In this document: one piece after another, positions 1-10,199 of the stretch
Numbering within the stretch: the stretch's first letter is position 1
Layout of the letters: each line of letters begins with the position of its first letter
Assembly (NCBI GenBank): GCA_014529385.2
Contig: CM043944.1
Coordinates: forward strand, 55,907,768 to 55,971,767
Direction: 5' to 3'
From: Adiantum capillus-veneris
Lineage: Eukaryota > Streptophyta > Polypodiopsida > Polypodiales > Pteridaceae
DNA length: 64,000 nt
Program-made: the position numbers and the translations under genes
The notes under the pieces: generated by a model
Seen by the model: the letters and a program-made list of their open reading frames with translations, nothing else
Told to the model about the DNA's origin: nothing
The model's database searches: none

Positions 1-319
1 TGAATTTTAAATTGTCCTTTTTCCACCCGTCTTCTCTCTCTAACATGTAAAACACTCTCTCACACTTAGAACTCATTAAAGGAGGCACTTTTCAGCCCCT
101 TTGCCAGAAAAAAAGATATTTAACATTCTCTCACTGCATTCTCTCTCTAAAACGTGAGCCAACTCTCTCTCTTTCTTTCCCCCCTTTTATCTCTTGTCAC
201 TTCCTCTCCCAATCATTAAGGAACATTCTTGGTTGCCTCTTTTTGAAAAAGTACAGATCCTCCAAGGTTGCAGATCTGCCCTCTCTCCCACTCTCTCTTC
301 CTTTATTGTCTTTCTATCT

Positions 320-376
<57 letters not shown>

Positions 377-651
377 CCCCCCCCCATGCTTCTCCCACTC
401 CAGCTCCAGCTGAGAGCAATGAAAAACTCCATTACCTCTGTGTGCAACAACATTTATCTCTCTACACTCATGATCAAGAATTCAAACTCAAAGGAGATTG
501 AGCTGCACTCCCCCTCTTTCTTCCCTCCACAACATAATCCTTTGTTCCTATCTCTGAGTACTCTCCACTTCTTTCCTCCGTAGCCACCTTCACCTGCTTG
601 TAGCAGTCACCATTACACATTCTCACTAACTTGCTTGATTAACTAACACAC
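1..651. other. Non-coding flank, CT-rich, no gene seen
   Basis: No convincing coding sequence. The stretch is pyrimidine-rich and dominated by short CT runs that build up to the microsatellite at 323-385. Open frames across it are simple Ser/Leu or Arg/Glu repeat readings of the CT tract. It may include the 5' flank of the decayed gene that begins at 652, but no clear TATA box or transcription start can be chosen. Confidence 0.6.
323..385. repeat. (CT)n microsatellite followed by C12
   Basis: About 25 CT units run from 323 to 373 and are followed directly by twelve C at 374-385. The tract is simple sequence, and open frames through it on either strand are artefacts. Confidence 0.95.
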
Positions 652-1301
652 ATGTCATTCAACCCCCTACCACTTCAAGACATTACTAACAAGTCAAAAC
701 AATATCGATTAAACATTGATTTAGAGCAAGAGTACACTATTATGCAACTTGGCACATCTAATCCCAATGCTGGAGACCAACTACGGAACCATGGATGCAA
801 GGCAATCAACTTACGGGTTGATGGCCATATTTACCCTGGCGATCCAATGACCAATGCATCACCGTCTTTTTGTAATGTCACTGAGCTACTATGTTTTATT
901 GGAGTTGGGAGAGAAGGATTGTTTAGCTACTACTTGAAATTACATTTAGCTTTTGTCAATGAAAGGGAAGCAAGAAAACATCTCTCTGTTGCCTATTCAT
1001 CATTGCAAGAGAAGTACATGAAAGACATCCAGCAAGTCAAAGAGGAAGCCAATGAGAAGACGAAGCGGCTAAACAACAAGATGTCAAAGCTTATTAAAAA
1101 TGTAGAGCATCAAAAAATGGAGCAAGAGCGTCGTCTAGACAATTATGTTCAGCTACAACACACTGCACGTAATATGCACTGGAAAATCGATCATCTTACA
1201 CACATTCCATTGGGCTATCACATTTGCAAGTGCAAGAGAAATGAAATGTCTATGCTATCTTCAAGCGGTGGAGCTCGAAAGAAGCATATCCATCAAACTC
1301 G

Positions 1302-1374
1302 GTAGGAACACAAATGCAAGCTTCTAATTTCATACATTTTTTACAGGTTGCTGTAATATTATTTCAATATGCAG
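1302..1374 (+). other. Probable spliceosomal intron of the decayed gene
   Basis: The donor is G|GTAGGA and the acceptor ATGCAG|GA. A nearer AG at the TTTTTTACAG site would bring an immediate stop, whereas the AG at 1374 joins exon 1 in phase 2 to the long downstream frame without a stop. At 73 bp it is short but acceptable for plants. This is a reading-frame inference only. Confidence 0.5.
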
Positions 1375-2308
1375 GAACTTCGCTTGGATGATGATGGGAA
1401 GTGATTTCGATGCTGAAACAACTGGACATACTCTGCTGCAACATATCATCAAACCAAAGAAGTTGGTGGAGCTATTGGATGATCCATCCAATACTGGTAT
1501 TACTAATGTTTTGCACCAAAAGTATTTTAGTGAGCAAAAGAGAATTGTGTCACCTCAAGAGATGATGGAGGTGTGTGACAACGTAGGAATAAGTTTCAAG
1601 GCCCACAAAGCTTTGTATAGACTTGTCACACTAGGTCATAGAGAAAAAGGTTTGTTTAGGTTGCTGCCCACGCCTTATTGTATTAGCATTGCAAAAAGGT
1701 GCACCAATAATGTCGTTGCAAGCTTGTTGGGTGGATTTCAATATGTGGAGGATGCCTTGCCATTAGAAGAGAACAAGTCCTTTTGTTACAACGAGTTCAA
1801 TAATGTCTATGTTGACTTGTTGAAGCTCCAGGAGTCAATGATTAGATTTTATGGGTTGGCACAAAAAGAGTGTGATAGAAAAGTTATGTTTTGTGATGAA
1901 TTTTGATGAGTGTTAGATTGTCAAAGGTCAACGGCTCAAAAGGGTAAGCGTTATGCTTATGAACATAGCCTTGGTGGGCGTCGATGTTGAGCTATTTCTA
2001 GCGAGAAGGGAGACACATGTTTAAGTGCTCAATCCGAGAACAATATTTGGTGGCTGGCAGCTTTTCATCTTCAACATGAGATACATGAGTCCCTCAAATG
2101 GTATTTTAATCACACCCCAATCGTTGACGTCATTCAACAACAACAACAAGGACAACGATTGTAGGTTTCAAGTGTGGGTACCTTCCAAGGAGTGGCATTT
2201 GGCAAGAGACTTAAAAACTCTCAAGTGTATGTTAGGATGCAAGCAGGTGCAACGACCTTCTTTCCATGCATTTATTGCTGCCACAATAAAGTCTCATTAA
2301 GAACTAAG

Positions 2309-2418
2309 GGCAAGAGTAAGGGTAATGGTGGCAAAGCTGCAGCAGTCAACTCTACAAAAAGTAATGATAAGGGTAAGGGTAAGGGTGGCAAAGCTGCAGC
2401 AGTCAACTCTGCAAAAGG
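2309..2418 (+). repeat. Tandem coding duplication, Lys/Gly-rich
   Basis: Two imperfect copies of about 50-55 bp contain GGTGGCAAAGCTGCAGCAGT, the first at about 2330 and the second at about 2381. In frame they encode KGN/KGKGGKAAAVNS units. The copies lie in the frame shared with the upstream exons, so this is a small intragenic duplication in the decayed gene. Confidence 0.7.
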
Positions 2419-2877
2419 TGTGACCACTACACAAACAATGGGTAAAGCACTACAACAATGGTTTCAAGGTATCCTAAGTTGTAACCAGAGTGTACCCCCT
2501 AATCAAGACATGGACAATCCAAATTTGGATCCTATTCTATCAATTCCTCTAATAAATTTTCATGTGTGTACTCTTCGTGCCCGTTTACAAATTCTTGACA
2601 AGTTGCTTATGCTCCATATTAGTTATACTTGGAAGATGGAGCTTGCAAAAAGAAGGAAAGAGTGTATCAGAGAACTCGAATCTATTCTATCAAGTGTTGG
2701 CCTACATGGGGGTGCAGTAGAGTTATCAAAGGACAAGAAGGCATTTGGAAGTACACAGGATTGTCCTAATAAAATATGTATGGGTGGCAGTAAAGCTAGG
2801 AATATGGTTTCAGACTATTCTGACTCCAAAAGTCCCAATGAGTTTCAATTGTGGAAAAAGGTGTGTGACAATACCAC

Positions 2878-2882
2878 CTACA
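2878..2882. repeat. Target-site duplication CTACA (left), Copia-1
   Basis: CTACA lies immediately before the TGTTGGGG of the 5' LTR, and the same five bases follow the 3' LTR at 7459-7463. This defines a clean insertion. Confidence 0.95.
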
Positions 2883-3074
2883 TGTTGGGGTATAAAGCCC
2901 AATGTGGTCGCCCAGGTAAGTGGGCGGGCCGCCAGGTATGTACACATATTCTTTTGTAAAAACCTAATAAGAACTCACTATGCTCTACACATTACAGTAG
3001 AGCGAGTTCACCATATCGTCGTGCTCTTCTTCTCGCACTCTCTCTCGCGTCGCACTTCCGCTCGTACTCCTTCA
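2883..3074 (+). repeat. Copia-1 5' LTR
   Basis: 192 bp, beginning TGTTGGGGTATAAAGCCC and ending CTCCTTCA. It matches 7267-7458 at 189 of 192 positions. The TATAAA near the start is a possible core promoter for the element. ATCAGAGC, the core of the initiator-Met tRNA primer site, follows just after at about 3081. Confidence 0.95.
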
Positions 3075-4172
3075 ACTAGTATCAGAGCTCAGATCGGGGC
3101 TCGTGGCAGCACTGCAGGAGGCTAAAGTCACCAGCTCAGATTGGAGTGAAATTCGACAGGCGAAGACACGGCCCCAAATCTCGTGGGGGAGGGCGAAGGG
3201 CTTGGTGTGCTCAGAATTTCATTCTGAGGTCATCTCGGTCACCGTTCGGCTTCGACAAAGGTCTGCGCAGGCCATTTTCGACTACGTGGTCTCGGCGGGT
3301 GCAGATCCGACTCTGCAAACTTGGGTTTTTTCGGCCTACGACTGCAGGTGATGAGGATATCAACACTCCCAGAGTGTTGATTTGTGGCTGTCTACACATC
3401 GAAGGACGACTCACAGTTCTTGGAGGCGTGTCACATACGACACGGGCGCATCTACACACAGACTGTAGGCGACATCCACTAGTTCATCAGGTAGCTTGTG
3501 TTTGCTGCTTGATATTCCAGATTTCATCCTGACATTGCAGGTACTTCCACATGGGATGTATTGTCAGAGATTATGTATGTCTGTTGAGGGTTTGTTGGCT
3601 GTGAGTCATGCAGCAAACAACCGCCGCAGCGGTTACAGCATACAGTGGGAAATTTGTGGATGTATGACTTTGTGGGAAGTCTATGTACTGTCAGATTTAC
3701 TGCAGCCTTTGTTGAGGGTCGAGTGAGGTTTTATTGAGCTGGGGGATTCTCGAATGTTGAGATCCTTTCGGTGATACAGGTCTTGGAGCAATCCCTCGAG
3801 CACCCTTAGATAGGCAGCTAGGATGTATTGACTGTGAGTTAGACAGTTGGGATTGCATCTTTGCTTTACTGCCATTGAGGCATTGTCGCAGTCTATGCTT
3901 ACAGGACAGTGACAGGGCAGTCAGAGACAATACAGGTGCAGAACAGGTTTACCCGCAGCTTACAGTGTCAGAGAGACAATGTTTTTGAGTTGTTTTTTGG
4001 TCTGTTTTTGAGTACACCATAGCCATTTTACAAAGGAGACTCTGCCAAAATTTATGCAGAATTTGAAGCTTTTTTGGTTCATTTGACAGGTTGATATTGG
4101 TTCAGAGTTCAGTTTACAGGGGAAATTCTACCGAATTTTTCCCAGGAAAGTAAACCACTGTGAAGCGTAGCT
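3075..4172 (+). other. Copia-1 leader with a conserved 40-bp block
   Basis: Untranslated leader of about 1.1 kb between the LTR and gag. It starts with a primer-binding site close to the TGGTATCAGAGC consensus, here with TA replacing TG at its start. The 40 bp at 3740-3779 are identical to the reverse complement of 19775-19814, in the leader of minus-strand Copia-3. The similarity extends more weakly on both sides. A packaging, dimerisation or translation-control role would be a guess. Short open frames in the leader look fortuitous. Confidence 0.7.
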
Positions 4173-5597
4173 ATGGCTGGATCACAGGACACTGCTCTTT
4201 ACAATATCAAGAAGGTGGATGGAACCAATTTCCCATTGTGGAAGAAGCAGATTTGGCACGTGTTGGTACAAAAGAAGCAGATAAAACCTATAAAGCTCAA
4301 AGGGATAAAACCAGAAGATATGGACGAAGATGAATGGAGCGAAATGGATGAATTGGCACTTTCTACCATTATGCTGACTTTGGCAGAAAGCGTTTACTTC
4401 AATGTAGCAGACGAGATGTCGGCTTATCAAGCATTGTTAAAGCTGAGTGATCTTTATGAGAAGCAGAGTGCAGCTTCACAGGTATACTAGCTTAAGAAGC
4501 TTGTTGACTTGAAGATGAAAGAAGGGACACCTATGTCCAATCATCTGAATGAATTCAACACAATCTATAGTCAGTTGTCAGCTCAAGGTGTCAAGTTTGA
4601 TGAACCTGTTAGAGCTATGTTCCTGTTGATCACATTGCCGGAAAGTTGGGACACTTTTCGCACAGCTTTGAGTAATTCTGCACCTCCAGATGGTTTGAAC
4701 ATAGCAGGTGTAGAAGGAAGTCTGCTTACTGAAGAAACCAATAGAAAGACAATGGATAAAGGCAAAGCAATAGCCTTAGCTGTCAGGGGAAGGACCAAAG
4801 AAAAGTACAAAGGTGCAAAGAGGAATCAGTCTCGTAGCAAGTCCCGCAGTGCTAAAGGCAAGAGTGACATAGAATGCTACCATTGTGGCAAGAAGGGTCA
4901 CATGAAAAGAGACTGCAGAGAATGGAAAGCAAAAAAAGGCAAAGAGAAAGCTGAAGACCATGGTGAGAAGAACAAATCCTCAGTGAAGATTCAAGAAATA
5001 AATGTGACAAACACTGTTGAAGAGGATGACAGACTAGTGTCAGGAGACATCTACTTCTTGAAGAATAAAATGGACTCAGCTCTTCTTACAGCATCTGATG
5101 GAAATGCACTGAGTGACTGGATTATAGACTCAGGGGAATCACTTCATGTGTCTCCAAACAAGGAGTGGTTTACCTCTTATGTGACCAGTAAAGATCATGT
5201 TCGGCTAGGCAATGGGCAGACATGTGAGATCTTAGGTGTTGGAGATGTTCAATTGAAGTTTCAGAATGGCTCTTCTTTCACGCTGAAGACTGTGAGACAT
5301 GTTCCCGCAATTACAAAGAGCTTGATCAGCACAGGTTTACTTGATGATGCTGGCTACGTCACCACTTTTGGACAGAACATGTGGAAGATATCCAAGGGTT
5401 CTATGACAGTAGCACATGGAGTAAAGTCTGGAGGACTTTACATGATTTATGTATCAAATGTCTCTAAAAATGTAATCAATGTAACCGAGCAGCCGAACGT
5501 TTCTTTGTGGCATAGGTTGTGGCTGAGCCTGAGCCACCTATTGTGCGTAGATCTGGACGTGTCACGCGACCTCCTGATAGGTTTGTTCCATCTATGA
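4173..5597 (+). pseudogene. Copia-1 gag, zinc knuckle and protease
   Basis: Starts at ATGGCTGGATCACAG. The N-terminal gag (YNIKKVDGTNFPLWKKQIW) is typical of Copia capsid proteins. A TAG at 4488-4490, probably a decayed CAG, interrupts it, and the frame resumes with LKKLVDLKMKEG. A CCHC knuckle (CYHCGKKGHMKRDC) lies at about 4875-4916. The aspartic protease motif WIIDSGESLHVS follows at about 5118, with E where most copies have A or T. The pre-integrase motif SLWHRL is reached at about 5510, where homology stops and the frame runs out at 5597. It would supply the capsid and the processing enzyme of a virus-like particle. Confidence 0.9.
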
Positions 5598-7177
5598 ACT
5601 ATGTCATGTTGACTGATTGCAATGAGCCTTCATGTTACAAGGAAGTAGTGCAAATGAAGGACTCCGGGAATTGGCAATTGGCCATGCAGTCAGAGATGAC
5701 AGCTCTGCATAAAAACCAGACATGGAAGCTAGTTAAATTACCATGGGGCAAAAAGGCTCTACCCTGTAAATGGGTTTACAGGTATAAGATCACCGCTCAT
5801 GATAGTTAGCCAAAGTACAAAGCAAGGCTTGTTGCCAAGGGCTTTAAGCAAGAACAAGGCATTGACTTTGATGAAGTCTTCTCTCCGGTGGTCAAGATGA
5901 CTACATTGAGATGCTTTCTTGCATTGGTTGCCATATTAGATTTGGTGTTGCACCAAATGGATGTCAAGACAGCGTTCTTGCATGGTGATTTAGATGTGGA
6001 AATTTACATGCAGCAGCCAGAAGGGTTTGTTGAGAAAGGCAAGGAAGATTGGGTATGCCAGTTGTTAAAGAGTCTTTATGGCTTAAAATAATCACCGAGG
6101 GCATGGTACCATAAATTCCACAAGTTTATGCTTTCTCAAGGCTACAAACGTAGTGAGTTCGATCACTGTCTATATACAAAGAAGGCTAAGGATGGTAGTT
6201 GGCTGATCCTTATTTTGTATGTGGATGACATGTTGATTGCTGGCAAGCACTTGGAAGAAATTTCAGCTTTGAAGTCAAAGATGGCAAAATCGTTTGACAT
6301 GAAAGACATGGGTGAGGCAAGTCATATACTTGGTATGCGCATTGAGAGAGACAGATCAAAGAAGTTGATTTGGTTATCTCAAACAGAGTATATTGACAAG
6401 GTTTTGCAACGTTTCAATATGGAGAAGGGAAAGGCATTGAGTGTTCCATTGCCACCATATGTGAAACTTAGCAAACAAGATTGTCCTGTGTCTGAGGAAG
6501 AACAGGCTGAAATGGATAAGATTCCATATGCGTCTGCAGTGGGTAGTTTGATGTATGCAATGATTTCTACTCGCCCAGACATTGCATTTGCAGTGGGAGT
6601 AGTAAGTCGATACATGTCAAACCCAGGCAAGAAACATTGGGAGGCAGTGAAAGGAATATTGAGATACTTGAAAGCTACAAAGAGTATGCGTATATGCTAT
6701 GGGAGTCAGGAGCTAAGTGTAAAGGGTTTTACAGACTCAGATTATGCAGGTGACTTAGACAACCGAAGGTCTACGTCAAGGTATGTCTTTACATTGGCTG
6801 GTGGAGCAGTATCATGGCGTTCTAGATTACAAGATTGTGTTACTCAGTCTACTACAGAGGCTGAATATGTTGCAGCATCAGAGGCATGCAAAGAATCAAT
6901 TTGGCTTAATCGACTAGTAACAGATTTGGGAATCAAAGAAGAGATGCCTGTGTTATATTGTGATAGTCAAAGTGCTATACAATTGGCTCGCAATCCAGTT
7001 TATCACTCAAAGACAAAGCATGTGGATGTGAAGTATCATTTCATCAAGGAAATGCTCGAGGATAAGCAACTTCAGCTTGTCAAAGTTCACACCACAGAAA
7101 ATTCTACTGATCTACTTACAAAAGGACTTCCCTCAGAGAGCTTTGCGCATTTTCGCAAGCAGTTAGGTGTAGGGTAG
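5519..7177 (+). pseudogene. Copia-1 reverse transcriptase and RNase H
   Basis: Begins in the linker before RT (AEPEPPIVRRSGRVTRPPDR) and continues through the RT domain to the RNase H end. In-frame stops occur at 5807 (TAG after HDS) and 6089 (TAA after SLYGLK); both fit decayed CAG/CAA. The RT active site ILYVDDMLIAG is at about 6212-6245. RNase H motifs follow: FTDSDYAGDLDNRRSTS, TEAEYVAASEA and LYCDSQSAIQLARNPVYHS. The coding end LLTKGLP...FRKQLGVG lies about 90 bp before the polypurine tract. RT and RNase H residues look intact apart from the stops. Confidence 0.92.
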
Positions 7178-7266
7178 TACATCACTTCTCTACATCTCTT
7201 GTATATTAGCTTGTATAGTAGCTTCTCTCACACTTAAAGTACCACATTGGACTTTAAGTGGGAGGT

Positions 7267-7458
7267 TGTTGGGGTATAAAGCCCAATGTGGTCGCCCAGG
7301 TAAGTGGGCAGGCCGCCAAGTATGTACACATATTCTTTTGTAAAAACCTAATAAGAACTCACTATGCTCTACACATTACAGTAGAGCGAGCTCACCATAT
7401 CGTCGTGCTCTTCTTCTCGCACTCTCTCTCGCGTCGCACTTCCGCTCGTACTCCTTCA
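7267..7458 (+). repeat. Copia-1 3' LTR
   Basis: 192 bp, preceded by the polypurine tract AAGTGGGAGGT. It differs from the 5' LTR at three sites (G/A, G/A, T/C). CTACA follows at 7459-7463. Confidence 0.95.
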
Positions 7459-7463
7459 CTACA

Positions 7464-7552
7464 GAGGTAATGAAGCAACCCTAGGAATTAAGCATGCTCC
7501 TATGTGGCAGTCTATAGATGATATTTTTTGTTGCTTGAAAAGGCAAAGCTAA
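7464..7552 (+). pseudogene. 3' continuation of the interrupted gene
   Basis: Reading from codon ACC-TAC at the left insertion edge across one copy of CTACA, the same frame stays open for 29 more codons and ends at TAA 7550-7552. It includes HAPMWQSIDDIFCC. An open stretch this short is not rare by chance (roughly one in four), so membership in the gene is an inference from position. Confidence 0.3.
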
Positions 7553-8244
7553 CTTCTGCTGAGATATCCACCTTAAAGTTTGTAATCAATAGTTTCAGAG
7601 TGCAAATGGTGGATGCCTAGGGGGAGCCGCACATAACGCATTACATGGTGGGTTGAACACTTTGTATTTGCAAAAAAAAAAATCAGTGTTTGAATAAAGT
7701 TTTATGTTTGAATTAAAGTTTTAGCGGGGAGAGAAAAGAAGAAGACTAGAGTGCAAAGAATCTTGAAATACAGAATAGAGAAAGTGGTTCGCGTGGGGCG
7801 ATCACAATCATATCATGCTTCTAGTGGCAAAAGATCGATTTTGATGATGGTTTGCGACAAGGCGACGAAATGACAGGCGTTGGGTGGAAAACCAATAAAT
7901 TCTTGACACTAACCACTTCTATATTAAACATACATTGTAATGCCATGTGACTTGTTGACACCCCAATCAGTGGTTCCATGTTCGATAATTTTAGAGTTTT
8001 TTTGAATTTTAATGCTATTATTGAGTTTTTAAGTTTTCTTTATAAAAAATTTAGTACCATAAAAGTCGTCCCTCACCAATTTCAACTCTACATAGAGCCA
8101 CACAAGAAACAAGAGAAACAGAAGAAGAATACCAAGGTCCGCTTGAAAATCCGGCACCCTCGCCTGTTGTCACCAACAACTGGTGCTCAAGCCACATCCC
8201 ACCACAGAAACCACGCAGTGAAATTTTCCACCATGAGTTAAGCA
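7553..8244. other. Intergenic, no gene seen
   Basis: AT-rich sequence with an A run at about 7672. No domain-like frame, RNA gene or LTR end was recognised. I looked here for a downstream LTR of Gypsy-1 matching 15805-16275 and saw none. Confidence 0.5.
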
Positions 8245-9944
8245 AAGAGCATGGTTTCGAACCGATCAGCAGCTCTTTCAGATTCTGCCTTTTCGTCCCG
8301 CATGGTCTACATTTCAGACTCTACCTTGGCTAGCTTACTTTGTAACTGCTGAATGGTCCTATCTGAGTGAACCTCAAGGATAGTGTGGCGCAGGTTCTGG
8401 GATGCTCTCGCTTGCTCCAGCTTTTCAATATGCTCCTTAGCCTCCCTTAATTCAATTTTTACCTTAATTAGTTCATCTTCCGACCCTGCAACATCCAACA
8501 TTTGTCCCATACAATTGACAATAGTATTCCATGATGACTGTATGAGTACTGAACAACCATCATTAATTGTTGCTGGGTCAGAATCAGTTGGCTCATAGAC
8601 TGTGACAGGAGCCATATAAGGTAATGCAGCATAATCAGATTTCTGCAAAACAGGAGACGTCCCTTGAGCGGATGAGTCTGCAGTTGTTGTAACCTGGCTT
8701 TCTTTGTCAAGTGCAGGGCTTCTTCACTGTAAGGGATGGAGACTCGGCCAAGTGGATTTGGAGAAGCTGGGCCTTTGCCCTTATCAACCTGGTCTGTTGA
8801 CTGCTTAGGATTGGCCCTTTCTGACTGATCTTGTCCAGTATAGGTGGTTACTGAAATCTGACCTGCTGACTGGTTGATTCCACCAGTGGTCTAGTCAGTC
8901 TGTTGTTCAGTCTGGTTAACTGGAGTCCTTTCAGTAGACACTATTTTGACTTGACTTTCCAGCTACTTCAGGAGAGTAGTGCTCTTAGTCAGTGTCGTCC
9001 TTGGCTTCTTTGAATTGCCAACTTCATCTTGTTTAGCCTTCCATTTCAGTCCAGTGGGAGTTGACTAACTTTCTGGCTCTTCTTCATCCGATGACAAGTC
9101 TATATTTTTGGAGAGTGGAAACATGTTTTGACTCCAAGCCATTCTCACCTGATCATGGGTGTCTGGAGCAGTACAGAAACTCCCAAACATACCAAGCCTT
9201 GAATACACTTTGAGATTTCAGCTTGGCAATTTGCTAAAGCACATTGTGCGACAATATTTGGCAGAGGTTGATAGAGACTTTGGAATCCAGTATTTTTGCT
9301 AAAAGCATGGCAAAAAATTTTGTCTGACACATATGTCGGGTTATTCTTCTGGCTCACAACTTCAACCACAAATCGATAGGCAGTAGGAGCTTCCAGTCCT
9401 ATGACTGGAATCCTTGTGCACTGGCTTTCCTTTTCCTCTTAGCAGCATCATCCTCCTTCAGAGCTGCACTGATCTGCTCTGCAGTTGCCACAGATGGTTT
9501 GGGCCCGTTTGGCATACGAAATGAAAAAGCAATACTTTCTGGCGTGACAAACACCTTCTAGCCATAAATCACAGCACTACCATCTTCAACATTGAAATAG
9601 TCCAGGACTTGCGTTATGATGGATGTGTCAAACTCAATCCTCGTGGCTTGCAAAACCACATGCAAGTCCCACAGTTGGAGTAGAGCCTTAGCTTGCTCAG
9701 TAACCACATAGCGCTGAATTTTGTTGTGCGGGATGAGTGGAAGAGTTTCCTTTGTAGCAGTGATAAGAGCTTGAATTTTGTCGATATTGTCCTGCATCTT
9801 TTCTGACAGTTTCCTCCTACCCATGCACCGTGAAGATGATGAAGCAGGTGAAGAAGAAGATGACTTACTTGATTCTTTGAAATGATTACCACTGATAACC
9901 CATCTGACCATTGGTCCCCTAAAAACTGATAACTTTGTCCCCAC
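8245..9944 (-). pseudogene. Gypsy-1 extra ORF beyond integrase (unrecognised)
   Basis: Downstream of pol, in the position where some Gypsy lineages carry an envelope-like gene. Open pieces at 9944-9558, 9369-9145 and 8648-8307 are linked by stretches that become readable if a few stops are ignored. The N-terminal piece has a Ser-rich segment then a helical stretch (MQDNIDKIQALITATKETLP), and later comes IAFSFRMPNGPKPSVATAEQ. The C-terminal piece is a predicted coiled coil (ELREAKEHIEKLEQARASQN). I saw no signal peptide or membrane segment, so it is not obviously an envelope. It may be a lineage-specific protein or a captured host gene. Identity unknown. Confidence 0.5.
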
Positions 9945-10199
9945 TGTTTTGGTCCAGGTATAAGCCTGGCTTGGTTGTGTTGAAACTGGAACTAGCTACA
10001 CATGAAAAAGTCCCAAGATAGCTGATTCTGAAATTTCTTGGTCTTCAGCGCGCCCAAATCCTCAGTACCCTGTTCTTGGCAAGGCTCTTCAACTTCTAAA
10101 TAGTAGAGCTTGATTTTAGCTCCATCATACACCCCTGGCAACAATAATCTAGATAGGTCTTTTAGTCTTACCGTATTGTTGGAGAAACCCAATCCACTT

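Larger units (their letters stand above)
652..2882 (+). pseudogene. Decayed unrecognised gene, 5' part, interrupted by Copia-1
   Basis: I do not recognise this protein. Exon 1 (652-1301) reads 216 codons, with a Lys/Glu-rich predicted coiled coil around residues 105-165. A 73-bp intron fits at 1302-1374 (GT...AG) and splices in phase 2 into the frame of 1375-1906. That same frame (position 2 mod 3) stays open to 2882 apart from stops at 1904, 1907, about 1988 and 2161. These are TGA, TGA, TGA and TAG, as expected from C-to-T decay of CGA or CAG codons. The later part (2300-2420) is Lys/Gly-rich with a duplicated segment reading KGKGGKAAAVNS. Copia-1 enters at 2883 and duplicates CTACA. Alternatively some stops lie in unrecognised introns. 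Confidence 0.5.
2883..7458 (+). mobile_element. Copia-1: LTR retrotransposon lacking integrase
   Basis: A complete 4576-bp Ty1/Copia-type insertion flanked by CTACA. Both LTRs are 192 bp and differ at only three positions (all transitions), so the insertion is recent. The order is LTR, tRNA-iMet-type primer site (about 3077), leader of about 1.1 kb, gag, zinc knuckle, protease, start of the pre-integrase domain, then directly the linker before RT, RT, RNase H, polypurine tract (about 7255-7266) and LTR. The integrase core is absent, making the element non-autonomous. In-frame stops at 4488, 5807 and 6089 also break the polyprotein. It sits inside the decayed gene at 652-2882. Confidence 0.95.

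Noticed and set aside
3100-3460. Short plus- and minus-strand ORFs in the Copia-1 leader
   Set aside because: No homology to retroelement or host domains seen, and the region's conserved feature is at the nucleotide level.
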